Source: Lunularia cruciata
Lineage: Eukaryota; Streptophyta; Marchantiopsida; Lunulariales; Lunulariaceae
Direction of reading: 5' to 3'
DNA: 64,000 bases
Assembly (NCBI GenBank): GCA_948567375.1
Contig: OX419758.1
Span: forward strand, 59,153,001-59,217,000
Shown here: positions 21,917 to 33,420 of the stretch, one piece after another
How positions within the stretch are numbered: the stretch's first letter is position 1
Layout of the letters: each line of letters starts with the position of its first letter
Notes under the pieces: model-generated
Told to the model about the DNA's origin: nothing
The model's database searches: none
Seen by the model: the letters and a program-made list of their open reading frames with translations, nothing else
Made by a program: the position numbers and the translations under genes

Positions 21917-23139
21917 GATATTTGATTGAGGTTGCCAGATTTTGGTTGATTTTGGGAGTTCAAAGAATTGCATATCCATGCAATTAGCAAAGGAATTATG
22001 TATTCCTATCAAGCCAATATTTAGAAGTACTACCTCATATCCTTTTACATTCAAGATTAAGTAGGATTATTTAGAGTATATGAGGTTTGTAATAACAATT
22101 CTACATTATGATGTTATTCAAGATCTGCCTTGGCTTGAACATCATAAGGTTCAATTTGATTAGACATAATAAAAAATTCAAGTATAACACCAATGCAATT
22201 AAGTTACAATTACTAATTGAGTTGTCTAGCACCTTTAAGTAAGCACCAAAGAATATTAAATCCCAAGATGAAAAGTTTGTCAATATAATAACTATAAGCA
22301 AGCTTTGGAGGAAGATATTCTTATTTTTGTAGTGTAGAAGTCAATATCATATGGAAAATTTAATGAGAACAAGAAGCTTCATCAAGCAATGGTTGATTAG
22401 ATAGTCTAGAGTTTGTAGATTGTAGATTTCCAAATAATCTTCTAAAAGGATTACCTTTGATTGAGGTATGCCCTTCAAGATCAAGCTATTGCTAGGTAGT
22501 ACCCATATGAGTAGACCAATGTGTAGGCTCTTACCAAAGGAGTTAGAGCTTTGAACAACATTGATCAAGTTGTTGAAGAAAGATTTTATACAACATAGTA
22601 CATCTCCTTGAAGAGTACCAATACTCTTTGTACCAAAGAAGTATGGAGGACTTTTTTTCTTTATTTTGTATTGACTATTATGGCCTCAATAAACAAATCA
22701 TGAAGAATGCATATTTCTTGTCTCAAACTAATGACTTGTTGAATCAATTAAGTGGATCATGATACTTCTTCAAGTTGGATCTTCCAAGTAACTATTGGTA
22801 GATTTTTGATATAAGGAGGATGTGCAAAGACTACTTTTTGGACAACGTATGAGCATTTTGAATGGATAGTTTTACCTTTCGGGCTCATTAATGTTTTGAT
22901 AATCTTCATGGATCAAATACATTGAACGTTGGAAGGGTACATGGTGGTGTTCTTGGATGATATTTTAACCTTAGCAAGATAGAGGTAAAATACAATAATC
23001 CCATATGGGAGGTCCTAAGATGACTACACCAATTGAAGTTTTACTACAAGAAGTCAAAGTGTGTTTTTTGGTAGTTACCTTCTTAGGTCATAAGGTCTCA
23101 AAAGAGAAGATCAAGATGGAAGAAGAGAAAATCAAGGCA

Positions 23140-23226
23140 ATTATTGATTGGCCTACTCCAAACACCTTGGAGTAGGCCAATCAATAAGTAAATCAAACCC
23201 AATGTCCATACATAAGTATGGACATT
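23140..23226. repeat. Two adjacent perfect hairpins inside the dead pol of element 3
   Basis: Stem 1: 21-bp arms 23141-23161 and 23167-23187 with a 5-base loop; the core reads TTGGCCTACTCCAA and its complement. Stem 2: 11-bp arms 23201-23211 (AATGTCCATAC) and 23216-23226 with loop ATAA. The homologous place in element 2 (about 26465-26530) has no inverted repeats. Confidence 0.9.
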
Positions 23227-23399
23227 TGATGGATTGGTGAGTTTTTACCAATAGTCCATCCGCTACTATGCTTGTATGGCTGCATTGTTGACCAATCTCT
23301 TACGGAGACCTTAAGCTTTCAAGGGACCACCAAGCACAAAGAAGCATTCAAAAAATTGACGCTTATGGTGTATTTTACAACCCATCCCTCAACCATATG

Positions 23400-23813
23400 T
23401 GTAACAATATGGAGTTTAGCGACTAAGTTAGTAGGGCTAACGAAGTAGCAAATAAGACAAATTAGCCTAGAATATTCTAGAAGTACATAGGAAGTTTCTT
23501 GGGAAGTTTCCCGACTAGCTTAGCTTTCACCTCAAGTAAGTAGCTTCTAGAAGGAATTTTCTAAAAGCTTCCAACTAGCTTAGCTTGCACACCAAGTAGG
23601 TGGCTTCTAGAAAGAAGCTTCTTGGTTAACTTGGTTTGCACTCTAAGAAAGCGGCTCAAGGAAGCTTCTTGAGAAGCTTCTCAAGGGCCTTGTATGCTAT
23701 TTATAAATACCAAAGCCAAAGCTCATGCTAGGTATTTGGAGTTTTCCTTCATTCAAGTGTCCCAATATGAACTTCCATTCTCTTATTTCTCTCCTTGGTC
23801 TTGGTCTTTTACA
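23400..23813 (+). repeat. 5' LTR of element 2, with heat-shock-element-like arrays
   Basis: TGTAACAATATGG to CTTTTACA, 414 bp, followed by a primer-binding site. It carries GAAtaTTCtaGAA at 23470-23482 and a second array at 23554-23571 keeping three of four GAA/TTC units, plus several GAAgcTTC pairs. These match the alternating nGAAn units bound by heat-shock factors; activity is inferred. Confidence 0.88.
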
Positions 23814-23814
23814 T

Positions 23815-23826
23815 TGGTATTGGAGC
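23815..23826 (+). promoter_or_regulatory. Primer-binding site of element 2
   Basis: TGGTATTGGAGC starts one base after the LTR. It matches the complement of initiator-methionine tRNA (TGGTATCAGAGC) at ten of twelve positions, the usual primer of plant LTR elements. Confidence 0.75.
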
Positions 23827-24086
23827 AGGAATGGGGTGGATGGAATTTATAGACCACCAAATCCACTTTTGCCAAACCATTGGGATTTTCATGTCCAAGA
23901 TAATACCCAAGCATCGTTTCACCCAATTCATCACCTCATGTTTTGGGCATGATTTTTTGCATATGATCACCGTGTTTGAGGAACCCCTCATACTTCAGGT
24001 CGTAACTTATGGAGACCGGTGGACGTGTTGCATCTATGTGTTAATCAATTAGATAAATTGAGAGTAGTGGGATAGAGTAGTAGCTA

Positions 24087-25080
24087 TGGCGGCAATACCA
24101 AATGTTATCCTTGCGATGCAAGCAACAAATCAAGCACTTTACTCAATTGTTGGATGAACAAGAGCAACAACAACAAGAACATATAGAGAGAGCACTAGTT
24201 CAAGATGGAGAAGATTGCATTTGATTTTCAAAACCCAAGGTTTTTGAAGGTAAGAATCTTTTGGGAACAATGGAGAATTTTGTGTTTCATTACAAATGTT
24301 ATTTTGAAACCACCAATCTTCAAGATGAACAAAAACAATTTCTCTTTACTTCTAGCCAATTAGATGATGTGGCAAAACTTTGGTAGCGATTCTGAGTGAA
24401 GCAAACTGTATAATAGATTCTTACATCAATTTTGACATGGGGTAGAATTCAAGGATGCAATACTTAGTCAATTTTAAACTATAAATGCCACCCGAGCTAC
24501 ACAAGATAAACTGGCAGAGTTGAAGCAGATTGGCTCTATAATGAGCTACATCACATAATTTTAGAACATCATCATGCAAATTCCAAGTATACAAGAAGGT
24601 GAAGTTCTGGATCAATTTGTGCGGGGATTGAAGGCACAAACCAAATTGGAGGTGACCATATAGGAACCACAAAATGTAGAAGAAGCCATGCAATTGACTG
24701 AGCGCTTTGATTCCTTGGTTGCGACAACTTGGTCTTGACCTCAACCTATGCAAAGCCTACCAATACACTACACATGGGTGGAGGAATCGGTACCAATGGA
24801 GATTGATGATATCTAACAGAGACCACTTGGTACAATGGATAGAGAAAGATTGCAACAAAAGGAAGGTTGTTTTTACTGTCGCCAAGTTTGACATTGCATT
24901 GCTGAATATCCACTCATGAATGAGTGACCTCGACAAGTTGTCTAGATGGAGTTTGTGGAACAAAATGATCAAGGAAAAAAAGAATCCTAATAGGAGATTT
25001 TGAGCCACCTACTAGTAGCTTGATTTGTTCTATTGGGATTGAAGGCTTGACCTATGCAAGTTTGCTTCACTTGCAAGGTA
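24087..25080 (+). pseudogene. gag: Chromovirus gag relic, element 2
   Basis: Begins at ATG 24087 (MAAIPNVILAMQATNQ). A capsid segment follows (ENFVFHYKCYFETTNLQDEQ, then SQLDDVAKLW), typical of retrotransposon-gag domains with the conserved A-x-x-W-x pattern. After that come repeated stops and frame changes. No intact zinc knuckle was found. Confidence 0.7.
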
Positions 25081-28000
25081 TGATATCTAATTGGGGTTGT
25101 AGGATTTTGGTTGATTCTAGAAGTTCAAAGAATTATGTCTATGCAAATAGCAAAGGAATTGAGTATTCCTATCAAACCAATAATTAGAAGTAGATTGATG
25201 ATGGCGGATGGTAAAAGGCATTCCGTACCTCACATCCTATTACTTTTAAGATTGGGAAGGAGTATTTGGAGTGTATGAGATTTGCAGTGACACCTCTACA
25301 CTATGATGTCATTCTAGGACTACCTTGGCTTGAATTTCATAAGGTTCAATTTGATTGGACCCGACTACAAATTCAAGTACAACACCAAGGTAGGAATTTC
25401 CAATTAGGTTGTTTGATACCTTTGAATAAGACACTTAAGAATAGTCAGTCCTAGGATGGGAAGTTGAGAAGGTAGCCATGGAGCATACCTTGAAGAATGA
25501 GGAGCTCCAAGATGGGAATTTTGCTAGGAAGGCAACCGCGGAGCAAGCTTTGAAGAGAGGTGAGTCCCTAGATGGGAAGTTTGTTAGTGAAGCAGCCATA
25601 GAGTATGCTTTGGAGGAAGATTTGTCTATTTTTGCGGTGTGGATCAAGCCAATTGCACAAGGACAATCTAAGGAGAGCCAAGAGCCTCATCAAACAAGGA
25701 TTGATCAGATAGTTCAGGAGTTTGCGGAATGTTTCTAGATGATCTGCCAAAGGGATTACCCTTTGATTGCAGTATGCCTTCAAGATTGAGTCATTGCCAA
25801 GGAGTACTCCCGTGAGTAGACCAATCTATAGGCTCTCACCAAAGGAGTTGGAGGAGTTGTGAGAAACACTTATGGAGTCATTGGAGAAGGACTTTATACG
25901 ACATAGTACCTCTCTTTGGGAAGCACTGGTACTATTCGTTCCAAAGAAGGATAAAGGACTTTGTTTCTGTATTGATTATTGTAGGCTCAATAAGTAAACA
26001 GTGAAGAATGCATATCTCTTGCCTCGGATTGATGCCTTGCTTGATCAATTGAGTAAAGCACAATATTTTTCCAAGCTAGATCTTTGTAGCAGCTATTGGA
26101 AAATCCCCATTGATAAGGAGGATGTGCAAAAGACTACTTTTTGCACAAGGTATGTGCATTTTGAGTGGATAGTTCTACCTTTTAGGCTCACTAATGCTCC
26201 AACAATCTTCATAGATCAGATGCATCGGGTGTTGGATAGAATATTGGATTGGTATATGGTGGTGTTCTTGGATGATATCTTAATCTATAGCAAGATAGAG
26301 GTAGAACACATGAATCACATGCGAGAAGTCCTAAGACGACTACAACAATGGAAATTTTACTACAAGAAGTTGAAGTGTACCTTTTGGCAAAAGGAAGTTA
26401 CCTTCTTGGGTCACAAGATCTAATCAAAGGGGATCAAGATGGAAGAGGAGAAAATCAAGGCCATTATTGATTGGCCTAGTCCAAAGGATGCTACAAAAGT
26501 ACGGGCATTTAATGGGTTGGCCAATTTTTACCAATGGTTCATCCATTATTATGCTCATGTGGCTGCATCATTGACTAACCTCTTGGGGAAGGACTTGAGC
26601 TTCCAATGGACAACCAAGCACAAAGAAGCATTCCAAAAGTTGAAACATATGGTGTCTTCAAGACCCATTCTTCAACCGTATGATCCTAAACTACGTTGTG
26701 TGGTTGATTTTGATGCTTCTAACTTTGCAATTGGAGCCGTGTTGCAACAAGAATTCCAAATGGACTACATCCCATTGCCTTTGTGTCTTGCCGACTCAAT
26801 ATGGCTAAAAGAAACTACTCTACTTGAGATTGAGAACAACTTGCAATAGTATATGCCACTAAGTTATGGAAGCATTCCCTCTTGGAGAAACAAGTGATCC
26901 TGCAAACTGATCACAAACCATTGTTGCAGACCTTACACTTGGAACACATGAAGAGTTGACACCATCGATGGGAAGAACAACTCCAATTGTTTGACATCAA
27001 ACGTGAGTACAAACCTGGTCAGTTCCACATCATCCCTGATGCTTTATCACGATGACCTAATTTGAAGTCTCTTCCTCTCATCACAATGGCAATTATGATA
27101 GTGTCAATTGACTCCAAGGTCCAAAATGAGTTTTAGTCAACTCTACAACAAGATCCTTTCTTCCAAATAGTACATGGTTGCTTTATAGCATGCAATAAGA
27201 AGTACAACACCTTCTCCATCAAGGAGGGCCTTCTATTCCATGAGGACCGGATCTATGTTCCAACCAAGGTGATCTTTGACTTGTACACATTCAAGAAGTC
27301 CATGATTTACCCATAGTTGGTCACATGGAGGTGGACAAGACCTTGAGTACCCTCCAATGCCAATGGTGGTGGCCCAACATGATGCGAGATGTTTGAGAAT
27401 TTATCTGATAGTGTGAGAGTTGCCAACATAACAAGGCTAGCAACCAGAAGCCAAGTGGACTCCTTCAACTACTCACCATTCCATCTGCTCAATGGGAGCA
27501 TGTGAGCTTGGATCTCATCACATCCTTGCCCAAGACAAAGCAAGGATACACAAAAATCATGGTGTTTGTGGATAAACTTAGTAAGCAAATCCACTTGGCA
27601 TCAACCTATGATATTGTGGATGCTCCAACCTTAGCGTAAATCTACTTTGACAATGTCTTCAAGCATCATTGGATGCCATGTGTACTCATCTCCGACCGTG
27701 ATCCTTGATTTATATGGAAGTTTTGGCAAGCACTCTTCCAAATACTCAACACTAAGCTTGCTTTTTCCACGGCCTATCATCCTCAAACTGATGGAAAAAA
27801 CAAACGTGCAAATTGTACAATGGAAGATGTGCTAAGTGCTTTTTTCAATATCCACCATACCAATTTGGATGAATGTCTTGCAACTGCAAAATTTGCCTAC
27901 AACAATTCCAAACAAGCAAGCACCGGATTTTCTCCTTTCTTTCTCAATTTTGGCCAAGATCTGTTTGTTCTAGATTCTCTTCTTGCTCCCTCTCCATCTC

Positions 28001-28560
28001 ATGTTCCTCATACTTCACATTCTTGACCATTATATCCCAATCTCTCCAACAAGCCAAATCTCACCTCCTTGTTGCTCAAAATCATCAAAAACAATATGTA
28101 GACCACCATCATAGTGATCTCACCTTTGAAGTTGGTGATAAAGTCATGCTATCCTTTAGTAACCTTCCTCTCCCCCTTGATACCCAAATTCATAAACTTG
28201 CCCCTAATTGGATAGGACACTTTAATGTCACCCAAATTATCTCTCTTGTTGCTTGTCATATGCGTTGCCTTGTCATATGTGTTGCCTTGTCATATGCGTA
28301 TCCATCTTGTCTTTCATGTTTCCAAGTTGAAACCCTTTGTTCCTAACCCCTCTTCCTTTTCCTCTAGAGTCAACTTCCTCCTCTTCCTCCTGTCCCTATC
28401 AATGATCATGAGGAGTATGAAGTTGATCATATCCTTACGTATCGCCATATTCAACAAGGCCGTTGACAACATACAGAGTACAAGATCCTTTGGAAAGGGT
28501 ATCCCCTTCATGATGCTACATGGGAACCTCTTTCTCACCTCTAGAATGCACCAAAAACCA
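25081..28560 (+). pseudogene. pol: Chromovirus pol relic, element 2
   Basis: Protease: ILVDSRSSKNYV (D-S-G changed to D-S-R), then LHYDVILGLPWL. RT at 26001-26423: YLLPRIDALLDQL, FSKLDL, LTNAPTIF and VVFLDDILIYS. RNase H from 26439: VVDFDASNFAIGAVLQQEF, with the remainder in another frame (YATKLWKHSLLEKQVILQTD). Integrase core around 27640-28030 and its GPY/F-like end (VGDKVMLSF, NWIGHF). Chromodomain at about 28393-28558 (HEEYEVDHIL, EYKILWKGYP, DATWEP) with one stop. At least six nonsense or frameshift lesions, so it is inactive. Confidence 0.88.
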
Positions 28561-28604
28561 TCTATGAGTTCAAAGCTTCACTGGCGACGAGGACATCACC
28601 AACT

Positions 28605-28619
28605 AGCGGTGGGAGAATA
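28605..28619 (+). promoter_or_regulatory. Polypurine tract of element 2
   Basis: A purine-rich stretch (GCGGTGGGAGAA) lies directly before the 3' LTR, where plus-strand synthesis would be primed. Confidence 0.6.
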
Positions 28620-29033
28620 TGTAATAATATGGAGTTTAGCGACAAAGTTAGTAGGGCTAACAAAGTAGCAAATAAGACAAATTAGCCTAAAATATTCCAA
28701 AATTATCTAGGAAGTTTCTTGGAAAGCTTCCTTGCTAGCTTAGCTTGCACCTCAAGTAAGTAGCTTCTAGAAGGAAGCTTCTAGAAGCTTCCAACTAGCT
28801 TAGCTTGCACGCCAAGTATGTGGCTTCTATAAAGAAGCTTCTTGGTTAACTTGGCTTGCACTCTAAGAAAGCGGCTTGAGGAAGCTTCTTGAGAAGCTTC
28901 TCAAGGGCCTTGTATGCTACCCACAAATACCAAAGCCAAAGCTCATGCTAGGCATTTGGAGTTTTCCTTTATTCAAGTGTCCTAATGTGAACTTCCATTC
29001 TCCTATTTCTCTCCTCGGTCTTGGTTTTTTATA
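28620..29033 (+). repeat. 3' LTR of element 2, with a four-unit heat-shock-element-like array
   Basis: 414 bp, TGTAATAATATGG to TTTTTTATA. It contains GAAgcTTCtaGAAgcTTC at 28774-28791, four perfectly alternating GAA/TTC units, plus GAAgcTTC pairs further on. The first array of the 5' LTR (23470-23482) has decayed here. Confidence 0.88.
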
Positions 29034-29548
29034 ATATGATCCTCAACTACCTTATGTGGTTGATCTTGATGCTTCCAACCTTACCATTGGAGCTATATCA
29101 TAGTAAGAATTTTGAGATGGGTGCATCACATTGACTTTATGTCTTGCCAACTAAACAACATAGAAAGAAATTATTCTATTCAAGATTGAAAACAGCTAGC
29201 AATGGTATATGCCACCAAGGTATGTAGGCATTATCTCTTGGGAAACCAAGTGATCATGCAAACTAATCACAAACCTTTGTTGTAAACATTACAATTAGAG
29301 CACAATGGCAAAAAATTATATTTGAAAAGTTGATATCATCAATGGAAGGGAAACAATAATTTTTGACAACAAACCTAATTACAAACTCAATAGGTTTCTT
29401 GTCATCCCTGATGCCCTAGCACAAGGATGTGATTTGAACTCTTCTTGATCTCTCATCACAATAGCAATTACAACTATGTCAATTGACTCAAAAGTCCAAA
29501 TTGAGTTTAGGACCACTTTGCAACAAGACCCCTTCTTTTAGATGGTAT

Positions 29549-30239
29549 TGTGAGTGGGCCTATCTCTCACTCAAGATGAACCTCTAATGGCTATTATGGT
29601 AGTGCACCACGGACTAAGAAAGAAAAGAACTTCAACTCCTTCATACTCCTTCAAGGCTAACACTCCAAGACTCAAGACATTGCTCATTAGAGAACTCAAT
29701 GAGAGAGAGATAGTTTCAAATGAAAGGATGATGAGCACCTCCTCACTCCTAGTGTATATACTTGTGAAATAGTTATGCACCAAAGTTACTAATAATTGGA
29801 GTAACTCAAGTTACTAGGCTAAAAGTCAAATAAAGTCAAAAAGCTTAAGGAATATCCATACTCATGGGAATATTCTCCTAAGTATGTGGTCTTATCTTGA
29901 ATCAACCACTAAGTCAAGGATTCCTTCACATGGACTATCCTTGGACTATAGAAGAATCCAAAACAAAATGGCTTATGGGTCCAAGATTTCTCAACTCTTT
30001 CTTCAAAGCCAAACACCTAAGAATAATACCAAGTCAATACACTAGAATCCAAAATAATGATGCTCATCTTTTCTATTTCCTCTAAAGTAAGATCCCCTCT
30101 ATCTTAGTTGTGATTAAGTTTAGTTAATCATATCAAAGGTAGAACTATCCTTAATCTCTATATAAATAATATCTCTCAAGTACTTGTAATACCAAACTAA
30201 ATATTACAATATCACATACATACGCAAAAGGGTGTTACA
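29549..30239 (-). repeat. Solo LTR of family B inside element 3
   Basis: 691 bp from TGTGAGTGGG to GGGTGTTACA. It is the reverse complement of the copy at 32723-33420, sharing AAGTCAAGGATTCCTT and TAGCCTAATAACTTGAGTT-type blocks. It interrupts the pol of element 3 (compare 27150-27200 in element 2). The flanks (GGTAT and ATACA) do not give a clear duplication. Confidence 0.8.
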
Positions 30240-31666
30240 ATACAAGGTCATCTTGTAACACATGACAAGGAATATAACACTTTCTCCTTCAAGGAAGGCC
30301 TTCTATTTTGTGAGAACCAAAAATTGTTCCAACCAAGGGTGATCTATAACTTTTGTGCCTTCAAGAAACCATGACTTACTAGTCATTGGTCACTTGGGTG
30401 TAGACAAGACCTTAGATACCCTACAATATCAGTGGTGGTGGTCCAACATGGCACAAGAAGTTCAAGAATTTGTCCAATCTTAGGACACTTGCCAACACAA
30501 CAAGACCAATAACCAAAAGCCAAGTGGACTCCTTCAACCACTACCAATTCCATCTACTCATTGGGAACATGCAAGCTTAGACCTCAGCACATCCTTGCCA
30601 AAGATGGACTAAGGCCATATAACCATCATAGTGTTTGTTGATAAGCTCAACAAATAAATACATTTCGCACATACCATGGATATAGTTGATCCTCCAACAT
30701 GGGCCCAAATCTACTTTAACACTGTCTTCAAGCACCATATGATTGCAAGGGTTCTCATCTTTGATCATGATCCTTGCTTTATTGGTAAATTTTAGCAAGC
30801 ATGTTTTAAAGTCCTTGGTACCACGCTTGCAATGTCTACAACTTATCATCCTCAAATTGATGGACAAATAAAATAATAAAATTGCACTTTGGAGGACATG
30901 GTATGTACTTCTGTCAACATTCACCACACTAGTTGAGATACTTGTCTTGTAGCTATTGAGTTTGCCTATAATAATTCAAAGCATGCAAGTACTAGCTTTT
31001 CTCTCTTCTTCCTTAATTATGGGCAAGATCCACTTGTTCTAGATTCTCTTCTTGCTCCTTTGCCATCTTACGTGTGATGTACTTCTATCTTCTTGTCCAT
31101 GTTATCTAAATCCCTACACCAAGCTAAGTCTCATCTTCTCATTGCTCAAAATTGGCGAAAGCAATATGCTAATAAACATATTTGCAATTTTAACTTTCAA
31201 CTAGGTTGTAAGATCATGCTTTCTTTTAATAGACTTCCTTTGCTAGTTGATACACAAATCCATAAATTTGCTTCCAATTGGATAGGTCTATTTGAGATTA
31301 CTCATATCATTTCTCTTGTTACATATGGACTTGCTCTCCCTAGTCATATGCGGATATATCTTGTCTTCCATGTTTCAAAACTCAAACCCTTTATTTCTAA
31401 CTCATCTCCCTTTTCCACTTGTATCAAACTCCTCTTCCTCCCATCCCTATCAACAATCATGAGGAGTATGAAGTTGATCATATACTTGCATGTTGCACCA
31501 TCCAATGTGGCCGCCAATGCCATATTGAGTACAAAATCCTTTATAAAGGATCTCCCCTTCATGATGCCACATGGGAGCCTCTTTCTCATATCCTCAGCGC
31601 ACATGCAACCCAATAAGAGTTTGAGGATTCCATGGCAACAAGGACATCATAAACTAGCAGCAGGGA

Positions 31667-32089
31667 AATATGGAGTTTGTAGATGAGTTAGTAGGCTAAG
31701 CTAAATATAGAAAAAGTAAGTAAAACTAGCCTAAGAATGTACTAGAAGCATCAAGGAAGCTTGTGGGTAGAATATTCTAGAAGCACCAAAGAAGCTTCTT
31801 GGTAAGAAGCTTGTAGGAACTTTCCAAGGATAGAGTAACTTGCATGCCAAGTTAATGACTAGCTTAGCATGTATGCCAAGTAAATGGCTAGCTTAGCTTC
31901 CACTCCAAGTAAATTGGCTCTTAGAAGGAACATTCCTTGGAAGCTCCTTGGGAGCCTTGTACCCAAGTTACCTATAAGTACCCAAGGCAAGCTCAAGCTA
32001 GACATTTGGAGTTTCCTTCACTTGAGATTCCCAATGTGATCTTCCACTCCGGTCTTCCATTGTCCTATTTCTCTCCTCAAGCTTTTACA
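31667..32089 (+). repeat. 3' LTR of element 3
   Basis: About 423 bp, clearly related to the LTRs of element 2 and ending CTTTTACA. The first bases of the LTR (TGTAATAATATG) are missing, apparently by a deletion between two AATATG repeats. GAAtaTTCtaGAA is kept at 31770-31782 and GAAgcTTC at 31791-31798. Confidence 0.8.
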
Positions 32090-32722
32090 CATAGCTCCTC
32101 CTTGCTCCTTCATCTTTTATACTAATTCGACTACTCATTCACAAAAAAATTGTGCTCAACTTTTTGGTTTTCTCTTATGAAGGAGTTGGAAGAAGATGGC
32201 TTGGTTCAAGTTGACATAAGCTATTTGTTGGGATTTGAACAACTTCATGATAGTTTCATTGATGATTCAATAGACATGATCTTTGAGAGAGTCCACTCAA
32301 TAGTCATTAGTCATTTTTGCCTTGTCAAATGAGTCATCTATCTTGGTCTTAAGTTTTTGATTAGGATGACCATGAGGAGTATCTATAAACATATGTCCAG
32401 ATGTGGATGTTTCATATCACAAAACCCAATGCTAGTGATCTTTTTCTTGGAAGGTAAAATTGCCTCTCAGATATTTACTACTCATAACATCATTGTTCCA
32501 AATTTCTTCCAACATGGAAATGTTGAATATATTCAAGTCTTATAGCAAGAAATCCAATTTTCTTCTAATGCATTTGCTTTGAAATGGAGTACTCACTTGA
32601 AAATTGCTCCTACAATGATAAAGTGTCAAAAAAGTTGAAAACACAAAAGCATCAACAAAAAGTAAAAATTAAGAATGCAAAAATTTCTACCTATAGCACA
32701 AGTTTGCAATTTATAATCAGGT
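32090..32722. other. Unassigned AT-rich sequence between element 3 and a solo LTR
   Basis: Two short open frames (32150-32332 and 32357-32545) contain MKELEEDGLVQVDISYLLGF-like text, of the same flavour as the unidentified relic at 20 kb. I do not recognise them. Confidence 0.35.
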
Positions 32723-33420
32723 TGTAACACCCATGGGTGCGTGTATGCTTCATTGAGGTATTTAGTTTGGGATTGTAAGTAGTTGTAGATATTTTTTAGA
32801 GTATATAGAGTTTAACATGTTAAGCTTCTATATTAGACATGATTAACTAGAGTAAGTCATAGCCAAGATAGAGGTGACTCTACTTTAGGGAAAGGTGAAA
32901 GAGTGAGCAACACTACCTTGGATTCTAATGTATTGACTTTGTATTACTCCTAGATGTTTGGCTTTGAGGAAAGAGTTGAGAACTCTTAGTTCCACAAGGA
33001 TTTTTAGTTTGGATATTTCTATAATCCAAGGATAGTCCATGTGAAGGAATCCTTGACTTAGTTGTTGGATGAAGATAAAACCACTTACTTCCCATGGGTT
33101 TAGATATTCCCTTAGAATTTTGATTTATATGATTTTTAGCCTAATAACTTGAGTTTCTTTGGTAATTAGTAACTTTGGTGTGTAACTATTTCATAAATAT
33201 ATAAACTAGGTGTGATAAGGTACTTATCATATTCTCATTTATAACTATCTTTCTCTCATTGAATTCTCTAGTGAACAATGGCTTGAGTCTTGGAGCTTCT
33301 TTGGAGTTTAAGCCTTGGAAAAAAGGAAAAGAGTTTGTGTTCTTTGTTTTCTTAGTCCATGGTGTGCTACCTTAATAGCCATCAAAGATTCATCTTGAGT
33401 GAGATATAGGCCAACTCACA
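32723..33420 (+). repeat. Solo LTR of family B, flanked by AGGT
   Basis: 698 bp, TGTAACACCC to CCAACTCACA, matching 29549-30239 in reverse orientation. AGGT lies directly before and after it (32719-32722 and 33421-33424). The strict fifth base differs, so the duplication is 4 bp or a worn 5 bp. Confidence 0.78.

Larger units (their letters stand above)
23400..29033 (+). mobile_element. Complete but decayed Ty3/gypsy chromovirus nested in element 3 (element 2)
   Basis: 5634 bp with two 414-bp LTRs (23400-23813 and 28620-29033, about 91% identical by eye), flanked by the perfect 5-bp duplication ATATG (23395-23399 and 29034-29038). It sits in the RNase H region of element 3: the interrupted PSLNHM/YDPQLPYVV sequence aligns with the intact ILQPYDPKLRCVV of element 2 itself. 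A primer-binding site and polypurine tract are present. Coding regions carry many stops and frame changes. Confidence 0.93.
21236..32089 (+). mobile_element. Old Ty3/gypsy chromovirus, 5'-truncated, broken by three insertions (element 3)
   Basis: Parts in order: gag/protease border (about 21236-21310), protease and RT (21917-23399), RNase H (29034-29548), RNase H, integrase and chromodomain (30240-31640), 3' LTR (31667-32089). They align in order with element 2. The gaps are exactly a family A solo LTR (21311-21916), element 2 (23400-29033) and a family B solo LTR (29549-30239). Recognisable protein pieces include YFFKLDL and FYYKKSKCVFW (RT). The chromodomain at 31440-31600 reads HEEYEVDHIL, EYKILYKG, DATWEP. 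Many stops; no 5' LTR is seen. Confidence 0.85.

Noticed and set aside
29544-30244. 5-bp target duplication around the family B solo LTR
   Set aside because: Flanks GGTAT and ATACA do not match, so the claim is not made although the LTR itself is clear.
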